Source: Paenalcaligenes sp021793095 (GTDB taxonomy: Bacteria; Pseudomonadota; Gammaproteobacteria; Burkholderiales; Burkholderiaceae_B). From it: a stretch of 16,922 nt of DNA. This document shows positions 6,886 to 12,326 of the stretch, piece after piece. The stretch is taken from contig DAHVQS010000041.1 in the NCBI GenBank assembly GCA_027317645.1, forward strand, positions 1-16,922. Reading direction: 5' to 3'. Position 1 is the first letter of the stretch. The number at the start of each line of letters is the position of its first letter. Made by a program: the position numbers and the translations under genes. The notes beneath the pieces were generated by a model. The model saw nothing but the letters and a program-made list of their open reading frames with translations. It had not been told where the DNA came from and ran no database searches.

Positions 6886-8046
6886 TTAGTATCTATAGAT
6901 TGCAGCAATGCCTGTGTCGGTAGGCATTACCTCTTCGGGTAAGACCATCAGTTTGCCGCTGCGACGGAATGCCATTTCGGCCAAATCATCTAATACGTCT
7001 TCCACATCTGGTGCATTGAAATCCTCGAGGATATCAACCTTTTTCTCTTGGCGATTGATGCGTCCAGGGATTCTTTGCTCGGCTGAGATCAGCAATGTAT
7101 CAACGCGCCCATCTAAAATAGCACGAACCACACTTTGGATATTATCGCTGGCTAATCCGGTGCCGTGCGATTTTTTAAACTGAGCCACTGCATTCGCGAC
7201 GCGCTCTTGAGCCACGGGCTCGACAACCTGCCAGACACGTTGGCGCAGATCATCCACACTAAGTGCCGTTGGATCAATACTGATGCCCTCTTTGAGCAGA
7301 TGTGAATTGTGAGAGAGTTTACGGAAAATCCCTTGGTACTCGGGCAGGGTGACCAAGACCAATGGCAGGTTACTACGCTTGGTGATGCGGTCGTTGATTG
7401 CGCGATCAACCACACGGAAAAAACGTTCGGTATCCACCTCGACGGCCTCTGCACGGCCACCATGCCCATGAAACATCGCCGTACTCGTGCGTGCTGCTGC
7501 ACCCAGGCGATAACTGGCAATGCTCAGCGTGCCGGCTTCGCGCTCTTCGCCCAAGGCCTGCTCAATGGTGCTTGGAAACTCATCGTCAAGTAAGATATGG
7601 TCCATCACATCGCGATTACCTTCGAATAATTGAACGGCTTGGCGGGTCAGACAAATGACCTGGAAGCGGTCCAACGTTTGCATCTGGCGCAACAAAGGTT
7701 TGATGTGAAAGGAATCCGAAACAACAGCAAAGTCAGGGGTTGGGCGCTGTAGGCTAAATACTTGGAATTCGTCTTTTTTGGCTAAGATGGCGAGGCCATC
7801 CAAGGTGTGTTGCCAAAAATGCTCGTCAGCTGCTAAACGGTGAAAAGGCTCTAGCAAGGGTTCGTATTCATTTTTATGGTATTTGCTGCTTAAGGATTGC
7901 TCGAGCTCTTTGACTAGGTTTTTAAACCGAATAGGATCCTGAGCATTGTCAGGATGGCTGCGATGGGTCGCTTGATACAAAGACAAACATGGGCCCTCTT
8001 GTCTTTCTAAAAAAGGTGAGAGCGCGTCAAAAGATAAATGACCCAT
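6886..8046 (-). CDS. baeRF3-domain protein (bacterial homologue of archaeo-eukaryotic release factors)
   Basis: This 386-residue cytoplasmic protein matches what I know of the baeRF3 family, bacterial relatives of eRF1/Pelota/Vms1 proposed to act in ribosome rescue or tRNA hydrolysis. The N-terminal part has the family start FLERQEGPCLSLYQ (12-25) and RFKNLVKE. The middle carries HGHGG (193-197) followed by an acidic-to-basic helix EVDTERFFRVVDRAI (203-217), in the place where eRF1 has its GGQ loop and helix. A third, L7Ae/eRF1-C-like domain contains the run AILDGRVDTLLISAE and ends with the tail GIAAIYRY. The ATG has a good Shine-Dalgarno (CAGGAGT, 8054-8060). It is downstream of the HdeD-like gene on the same strand but has its own candidate promoter and an FNR/ANR-like site. 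Biochemical activity is not established. Confidence 0.8.
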   Translation of the reverse strand: MGHLSFDALSPFLERQEGPCLSLYQATHRSHPDNAQDPIRFKNLVKELEQSLSSKYHKNEYEPLLEPFHRLAADEHFWQHTLDGLAILAKKDEFQVFSLQRPTPDFAVVSDSFHIKPLLRQMQTLDRFQVICLTRQAVQLFEGNRDVMDHILLDDEFPSTIEQALGEEREAGTLSIASYRLGAAARTSTAMFHGHGGRAEAVEVDTERFFRVVDRAINDRITKRSNLPLVLVTLPEYQGIFRKLSHNSHLLKEGISIDPTALSVDDLRQRVWQVVEPVAQERVANAVAQFKKSHGTGLASDNIQSVVRAILDGRVDTLLISAEQRIPGRINRQEKKVDILEDFNAPDVEDVLDDLAEMAFRRSGKLMVLPEEVMPTDTGIAAIYRY

Positions 8047-8101
8047 AAATGGTACTCCTGTGAAAGTTAATCAGATACCGTGACTTTATTGTACCGCTGT
8101 A

Positions 8102-8110
8102 AATATAATA
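8102..8110 (-). promoter_or_regulatory. Candidate -10 region of the baeRF3 gene
   Basis: The minus strand offers TATTAT (8105-8110) or TATATT (8102-8107), each one base from consensus, roughly 55-65 bp before the start codon. No -35 hexamer is evident at the right distance. Such absence is common at promoters activated by an FNR-type protein, and the FNR-like site lies 25 bp upstream. Confidence 0.4.
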
Positions 8111-8135
8111 TCAATAAATAAATTACCCTCCGAAC

Positions 8136-8149
8136 TTGATAAAGGTCAA
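8136..8149. promoter_or_regulatory. FNR/ANR-like binding site upstream of baeRF3
   Basis: TTGAT-AAAG-GTCAA matches the FNR/ANR consensus TTGAT-N4-ATCAA at nine of ten positions. Its centre is about 44 bp upstream of a transcript start inferred from the TATTAT, near the usual -41.5 of an activating (class II) site though about 3 bp off. This suggests induction of baeRF3 when oxygen is low. It is a motif match only. Confidence 0.5.
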
Positions 8150-8154
8150 TGATT

Positions 8155-8181
8155 AGTAAAAATTAAAGATCTTAATCTTTT
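8155..8181 (-). terminator. Weak terminator after the HdeD-like gene
   Basis: On the minus strand AAAGAT and ATCTTT pair around TAAG, followed by AATTTTTA. The stem is only six A/T-rich pairs, so termination would be partial and some transcripts may continue into the baeRF3 gene. Confidence 0.4.
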
Positions 8182-8186
8182 AGCCC

Positions 8187-8768
8187 TCAACGAGCATTTC
8201 TAAGTGCGAGCCCTAAAAAGAATAAACTCCAACCCTGAAATATCAAATCAATGGCTAAGAGCATCCCCATAATAAACACGCTGTTATCGGGCCACCCCCA
8301 AGCGATCAATAATCCTGCAACCACACTAATCAAACCACTCACGGCCAGCCAGCTCCAACCCTCTTGGGAACGGTGATTAAACCAGATCCATAGACGCAAA
8401 GCGCCCAAGCCTATTAAGGTTGCCCCCAGTAGAAAAGTCAAAAGCATGGCGCCAAGCATGGGGTTAATAAAAGCAATCACCCCACCCGCCAAGTACAGCA
8501 ATCCACTAAAAGACCATAATAAAAAGCTCGCCCAAGGGCGCGTCCGCCATGCATGGATGAGCTGTGCCACCCCACCAATCATCATCATCAGACCAATAAA
8601 CCATACGCTGACGATAGCTGCAGTCAGAACGTGCACACTGGCGATGATCCCAAGAAGCAATAACAGCAATCCAAGCGCCACAAACCAACCCCATTTGGGC
8701 GCCAGAGTTTTAAGCGCCTGTGAGATTGCCGAATCTTTGGGAAAGCGTGGTGGAATAGGGTTTGCCAT
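8187..8768 (-). CDS. HdeD-family membrane protein (DUF308)
   Basis: This 193-residue inner-membrane protein has about six hydrophobic segments (roughly 25-45, 49-71, 78-98, 102-124, 133-155 and 160-185). Its length and pattern, with paired glycine-rich helices such as LLYLAGGVIAFINP, fit the HdeD/DUF308 family. E. coli HdeD is linked to acid resistance at high cell density; its molecular action is unknown, so no reaction is assigned. The start ATG has a Shine-Dalgarno (AAGGA) about 6 bases upstream. It precedes baeRF3 on the same strand with 140 bp between, which contain a weak terminator and a new promoter. It is divergent from the methyltransferase gene. Confidence 0.82.
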   Translation of the reverse strand: MANPIPPRFPKDSAISQALKTLAPKWGWFVALGLLLLLLGIIASVHVLTAAIVSVWFIGLMMMIGGVAQLIHAWRTRPWASFLLWSFSGLLYLAGGVIAFINPMLGAMLLTFLLGATLIGLGALRLWIWFNHRSQEGWSWLAVSGLISVVAGLLIAWGWPDNSVFIMGMLLAIDLIFQGWSLFFLGLALRNAR

Positions 8769-8876
8769 AAAAATCCTTTAAAATAGAACATCCAACTGAC
8801 CATTTTCATTCTACCCTTTATTAATTGGGCAGCCTAAAACAAATTTTTTTATTAAAAAACATCAAAGGACCTACTC

Positions 8877-9491
8877 ATGAGTCATGACGATCCAAGAACA
8901 TTCTGGGATGAGCGTTTTAATCAAACAGAATACTATTATGGCAAGCTGCCTAATGATTTCTTGAAAGCGCAGGCAAAAGTATTTCCACGAGGAGGTCAAT
9001 TGCTCTCTCTGGGCGAGGGTGAAGGTAGAAATGCAGTTTTTATGGCTCAACAAGGCTATGAGGTCACCGCTTTAGATTCTGCCCCGGCAGGTCTAGACAA
9101 AACCCAGCAACTGGCCAAAGAAAAACAGGTCACAGTTACCCCTCTACTCGCACACCTCAAATACTATGAGTTTGAACCTCAGGCTTGGGATGGCGTGATT
9201 AATATCTTTTGCCACGTCCCCGCCGCGGTGAGACGCAAAATACACCAAAACCTAGCTTTTACTTTAAAACAAGGGGGCATTTTTTTGATGGAGGCCTACA
9301 CCCCTGAACAATTAGAGTACGGGACAGGTGGCCCTAAAAATATTGATCTATTGTATGACCCTGACACCATACGCCAAGAGCTTCAAGGACTAGAGCTACT
9401 GCACTTTGAAAAAGTAGAAAGGAATATCGTCGAGGGGATTGGCCATGATGGCCCATCTTCAGTCCTACAGGTGATTGCCCGCAAAAACTAA
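8877..9491 (+). CDS. Class I SAM-dependent methyltransferase
   Basis: This 204-residue cytoplasmic enzyme has the class I Rossmann fold. Motif I is LLSLGEGEGRNAVFMA (42-57), where the usual GxGxG reads GEGEG, and the acidic residue for SAM ribose is Asp67 in VTALDSA. A DGVINIFCHVP strand (105-115) and the KQGGIFLMEAY block (131-141) follow. The opening FWDERF and YYYGKLPNDFL resemble small TehB/thiopurine-methyltransferase-like enzymes, which often act on small molecules, but the substrate is unknown. The start is set by AAAGGA at 8864-8869, seven bases before ATG. It stands alone, divergent from the HdeD-like gene, and ends at a strong terminator. Confidence 0.87.
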   Translation: MSHDDPRTFWDERFNQTEYYYGKLPNDFLKAQAKVFPRGGQLLSLGEGEGRNAVFMAQQGYEVTALDSAPAGLDKTQQLAKEKQVTVTPLLAHLKYYEFEPQAWDGVINIFCHVPAAVRRKIHQNLAFTLKQGGIFLMEAYTPEQLEYGTGGPKNIDLLYDPDTIRQELQGLELLHFEKVERNIVEGIGHDGPSSVLQVIARKN

Positions 9492-9505
9492 GCCTTGTAC
9501 ACAAC

Positions 9506-9532
9506 AAAAAAGCGCCCCAGTGGGCGCTTTTT
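9506..9532. terminator. Bidirectional terminator between methyltransferase and DUF4168 genes
   Basis: AAAAAAGCGCCC (9506-9517), loop CAGT, GGGCGCTTTTT (9522-9532). The perfect stem has A and T runs on both sides and lies between the two convergent stops. Confidence 0.92.
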
Positions 9533-9558
9533 CTATCTGGCAATAGCCAATAAAAACC

Positions 9559-9942
9559 TTATTGGTTCACCATTTGCTCGACCTTTTGACGCAGTTCGCT
9601 GTCCTGTTGAATTGCCAAGCTAATTCCGTTGTACTCTTCTACCGAGAAACCATCAGCCTCTACTGCTGCAACCATTTTTTCGTCAGCCTCTTGCATAATC
9701 TGCTGTTGAGCTGCTTGGTCCTCAGCTTGCTCGAGCTGTGGCTGATACTCTTGTGCGACCTCAGCTACCTTGCGTGCAGCTGCAACGTAGCGTTCTAGCT
9801 GCTCATCGGTAGGTTGCACAATTTCTGGTGCAGCAGGGGCAGCAGGAGGTGTCGTTTGTTGCGCATAAGACAATGTCGACGCGGCGCCTAAAGTTGCAGC
9901 AAAGAAAATGGCAGTGGAAAAACGTTTGATACTAAAGGGCAT
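9559..9942 (-). CDS. Exported DUF4168-domain protein
   Basis: This 127-residue small periplasmic or envelope protein of unknown function carries a DUF4168-type domain. A signal peptide is clear: KR near the start, a hydrophobic core AIFFAATLGAAS and a likely cut after SYA (residue 27). A Pro/Ala linker (QQTTPPAAPAAPE) follows, and then an alpha-helical, Gln/Glu-rich domain, LERYVAAARKVAEVAQEYQP through GFSVEEYNGISLAIQQD to a basic-acidic C-terminus. A frame opening with GTG at 9948 is longer by two codons, but that GTG overlaps the ribosome site itself. ATG 9942 has AGGAGG five bases upstream and is the better start. It is a single-gene unit. Confidence 0.85.
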   Translation of the reverse strand: MPFSIKRFSTAIFFAATLGAASTLSYAQQTTPPAAPAAPEIVQPTDEQLERYVAAARKVAEVAQEYQPQLEQAEDQAAQQQIMQEADEKMVAAVEADGFSVEEYNGISLAIQQDSELRQKVEQMVNQ

Positions 9943-9947
9943 GTGCA

Positions 9948-9953
9948 CCTCCT
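9948..9953 (-). promoter_or_regulatory. Shine-Dalgarno that fixes the DUF4168 gene start
   Basis: AGGAGG on the minus strand is a perfect ribosome site with five bases to ATG 9942. The upstream GTG (9946-9948) overlaps it and so cannot be the start it serves. Confidence 0.8.
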
Positions 9954-10241
9954 AAAGATGAATGGTCTACCCATCATCGCCAAGACCACCCAACACTGGC
10001 AAGTTTCCACTTGTAAGTGTTCATTTCTCGGCAAAGTCCAAGATTACGGGGCTTTTAACACTTTTATTGTTCTCTTTATATAAACTGTAATTGTAAGTAT
10101 TGTTACATGCACCTTTGAGCAAAAAGGAGCCGTGGACTCAGCTTTGCTTTTTTCATCGAAGTCTAAATCAATATTCACACTCAGTTACTGATCCATCATT
10201 TTTTTCCATTTTAATAGCAAAGCTTGATGATCCTTAACACT
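9954..10241. other. Noncoding region upstream of the DUF4168 gene
   Basis: No convincing gene is seen. It must contain the DUF4168 promoter and leader. An imperfect inverted repeat at 9992-10021 (AACACTggCAAGT and ACTTGtaAGTGTT around TTCC) would form a stem in that leader. A further plus-oriented hairpin with a T run lies at 10118-10153. A/T-rich text at 10070-10110 is the likeliest place for the promoter, but no clear hexamer pair stands out. Confidence 0.4.
10118..10153 (+). terminator. Terminator-like hairpin facing plus, with no gene before it
   Basis: AGCAAA (10118-10123) and TTTGCT (10143-10148) pair, GAG/CTC may pair inside, and the stem is followed by a T run to 10153. The stem is short and the loop large, so this is weak. 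No plus-strand gene ends here. Confidence 0.25.
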
Positions 10242-10271
10242 AAAAAAAGAGCCGTACACTACGTACGGCTC
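10242..10271 (-). terminator. Terminator of the tsdBA operon
   Basis: GAGCCGTAC (10249-10257) and GTACGGCTC (10263-10271) form a perfect 9-bp stem with a 5-base loop. On the minus strand it is followed by seven T (A run at 10242-10248). It lies about 84 bp after the tsdA stop. Confidence 0.88.
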
Positions 10272-10354
10272 ATTATTAGACAGGTTAAAACACCATTAAT
10301 CCATCAAATTTCGGTGCTCTTAGAAAATAGTGGAGCTATGGTTTTGGCAATATT

Positions 10355-11428
10355 TTAGTTGCTTGATTGACCGCTGAAATCACGTGGACGAAGCACATCA
10401 GGGGCTAAAAAGTCCTTGTGTCCAACATTATCGTGGTCGCCTAAAAGCTGCCCATCCACCTCTACCCCATAGAGGGTATGCTTATGAAAGGTATCCAGAT
10501 ACTTTTCACGGGTCTCCACCACATCACCGGTATAACGAGGGTCCTGAGGCCTCTCTTGGCTATCAATATACTGTGCTAAATCCCAAGCATCTTGAACGCT
10601 GATGGTATTGGGCTGGCCTAATGGCATGTTGTACTTAATAAAGGATGCCAAGGTAAATACTCTGGAGATCCCTGCCCCCCAATTATAAGAGTCATCACCC
10701 CATACGGCAGGGAAAACGACTTGACCATCCACCACCTGTCCCGCACCATCTTCGCTGTGGCAGACAGCACAATTTTGTGCATACACCTCTTTGCCACGCA
10801 GGGCATCTGGCTCGAGCTCGGGATCCTCTAGGCGAGGATAGCCGCGTCCGTACATTTTCTTGGACTCATACATGGGCACCCCTTTTGCCAACCACTGCAG
10901 GTAAGCACTCAGAGCCAACATATCATCGCTGCCATACTCTGGAGGTGTCCCGTTCATGGAATAAGTAAAACAGCCAGCAATACGCTCTTCGAGGTTATTC
11001 ACATGATCGTTTTTAGGCCGATAATCGGGCAATACCACCGCCGCTGGCCACACTGGCCCTGAAAAAGGTAAACGCCCATCGCCTAGGTGACAGCTCGCGC
11101 AATCCATGTTGTTAAAAACATTTTCACCCCGCAATTGTTGGGTGTTTACGAATAAATCATGACCTCTGCGAATGGTTTCTTTGAGTTTAGGATGAATGTC
11201 TTCGTCTTCAAGTGCATCAATGGCAGGTGGTATATGAACAAACTCGCCATCCTGTGGTAACGGGGCACCTGGCGCCACATTTTCTATAAACTTGACCAGT
11301 TCCTCGCTGGGTTCACCGTCAATGACACCTGTGTAGCGATCCATGCCCACCACAGAAAAAGATGCCAAGGCACCCAATGCAAGTACGGCCCCCTGTTTTA
11401 AGGTAAATTTCTGAATACTATTTAACAC
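10355..11428 (-). CDS. tsdA: Thiosulfate dehydrogenase (tetrathionate-forming), diheme cytochrome c
   Basis: This 357-residue periplasmic enzyme belongs to the TsdA family, which joins two thiosulfates into tetrathionate and releases two electrons. Two c-heme sites are seen: CASCH (110-114) and CAVCH (220-224). Cys153 in AGCFTYSMNG falls 43 residues after the first heme Cys, exactly as Cys96, the unusual heme 1 ligand, does in Allochromatium TsdA. Met268 in NMPLG is a candidate ligand for heme 2. The blocks EERIAGCFTYSMNG, FPAVWGDDSYNWGAG and ERPQDPR are typical. The N-terminus (KFTLKQGAVLALGALASFS) is a signal peptide or anchor with no obvious cut site. The start is GTG 11428, set by CAGGAGAG six bases upstream; the longer ATG frame would overlap tsdB. 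It lies 13 bp after tsdB, so the two are probably translationally coupled. It could also run in reverse as a tetrathionate reductase. Confidence 0.88.
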   Translation of the reverse strand: MLNSIQKFTLKQGAVLALGALASFSVVGMDRYTGVIDGEPSEELVKFIENVAPGAPLPQDGEFVHIPPAIDALEDEDIHPKLKETIRRGHDLFVNTQQLRGENVFNNMDCASCHLGDGRLPFSGPVWPAAVVLPDYRPKNDHVNNLEERIAGCFTYSMNGTPPEYGSDDMLALSAYLQWLAKGVPMYESKKMYGRGYPRLEDPELEPDALRGKEVYAQNCAVCHSEDGAGQVVDGQVVFPAVWGDDSYNWGAGISRVFTLASFIKYNMPLGQPNTISVQDAWDLAQYIDSQERPQDPRYTGDVVETREKYLDTFHKHTLYGVEVDGQLLGDHDNVGHKDFLAPDVLRPRDFSGQSSN

Positions 11429-11432
11429 GCTG

Positions 11433-11440
11433 CTCTCCTG
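11433..11440 (-). promoter_or_regulatory. Shine-Dalgarno that fixes the tsdA start at GTG 11428
   Basis: CAGGAGAG lies in the 13-bp gap between the tsdB stop and GTG 11428, with about six bases of spacing. It supports the GTG start over an ATG further upstream inside tsdB. Confidence 0.75.
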
Positions 11441-11441
11441 G

Positions 11442-12125
11442 CTATTTGGAATTATTCTCGGGCAAGACGGGCTGTTGACCCAACCATGCGGCAACTGCCT
11501 GCATGTCTTCTTGGGTCATGCGCTGCGCGATGCTTTTCATAAGTCCCAATGGATCATTTTCACGCTCACCCTCTTTCCATGCCTGCAACTGCTTGACGAT
11601 ATAAGCAGGGTGTTGACCAGAAATATTAGGGAAGGTGCTGCCCACCCCGTGATTGCCAGGTCCATGGCAACTCACACAAGCAACAATGTAGCGATCCCAG
11701 TCGCCGTTTAAAGCCAGCTCGCGGCCCCGTTCCAAAAGCGCCTCAGAGGCCTCAACGGATGCATCCGCGGTAACCTCTAAACTTGAATAATAAACAGCCA
11801 CATCATGGACCTGCTCATCATCCAGCATATTGGCAAAAGGCTGCATAGAAGCGTTGGTGCGACGCCCTTCTTTAAAATCTGTGAGTTGCGTCACAATATA
11901 GTCAGGATGCAAACCCGTTAGGCGCGGCCAAGGTTCGGCGCCCTCATTGTTCATCCCACTGCCATCCGCTTGGTGACAAGCCACACAAGTCGCCGCGGCG
12001 GCCTTGCCACGCTCAATCGCCTCGGGGTCAAGGTCCTCTGCCCAAGCCCCTTGCCCGAGCAATCCCACCCCAAGGGCAGCAACCGCTATGCTGCGGCCCA
12101 GACTTCTTTTTATCTGGTTATTCAT
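11442..12125 (-). CDS. tsdB: Diheme cytochrome c4-like electron acceptor of TsdA
   Basis: This 227-residue periplasmic cytochrome has a signal peptide (KRSLGRSIAVAALGVGLLGQ, cut after AWA at 29) and two similar c-type heme domains. Heme sites are CVACH (47-51) and CVSCH (150-154). Met94 or Met100 and Met196 or Met203 are the candidate axial ligands. GLHPDYIVTQL and GQHPAYIVKQL are the matching repeats typical of cytochrome c4. In other bacteria TsdB of this type takes electrons from TsdA and passes them to a terminal oxidase, and tsdB lies directly before tsdA as here. On its own it could be called cytochrome c4; the adjacent tsdA is what supports the tsdB name. The ATG has GAGGG about five bases upstream. 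Confidence 0.87.
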   Translation of the reverse strand: MNNQIKRSLGRSIAVAALGVGLLGQGAWAEDLDPEAIERGKAAAATCVACHQADGSGMNNEGAEPWPRLTGLHPDYIVTQLTDFKEGRRTNASMQPFANMLDDEQVHDVAVYYSSLEVTADASVEASEALLERGRELALNGDWDRYIVACVSCHGPGNHGVGSTFPNISGQHPAYIVKQLQAWKEGERENDPLGLMKSIAQRMTQEDMQAVAAWLGQQPVLPENNSK

Positions 12126-12234
12126 AAAACCCTCGCTATCAACGTTTATATCTAATATAAGTTTTTTTCATATTGTTATAACCAAAGCATTTTAAATAAA
12201 GAATAGTTATTCGTAAACTAAGTGACCACTAGAA

Positions 12235-12267
12235 ATAAAAAACGCCCAGACGTACTGTCTGGGCGTT
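12235..12267 (-). terminator. rpoD terminator
   Basis: AACGCCCAGAC (12241-12251) and GTCTGGGCGTT (12257-12267) form a perfect 11-bp stem around GTACT. On the minus strand a T-rich tract follows (A-rich 12235-12242 on plus). It ends the rpoD transcript and lies upstream of the tsdB promoter. Confidence 0.92.
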
Positions 12268-12284
12268 TAGGTGCTGAACTCAGC

Positions 12285-12308
12285 GGCGGCTCATACGTGA
12301 TGAGCGCC
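12285..12308 (-). other. Extra hairpin between rpoD stop and terminator
   Basis: GGCGGCTCAT (12285-12294) and ATGAGCGCC (12300-12308) pair over nine bases with one bulged G around ACGTG. It has no T run. Its place before the terminator suggests an mRNA-end stabiliser; this is a guess. Confidence 0.4.
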
Positions 12309-12326
12309 CTCATTGTTTAAAGGTGA

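Noticed and set aside
11429..11494. Longer tsdA start at ATG 11494
   Set aside because: It would overlap the end of tsdB, adds residues unlike a signal peptide (MPHGWVNSPSC), and GTG 11428 has a good Shine-Dalgarno.
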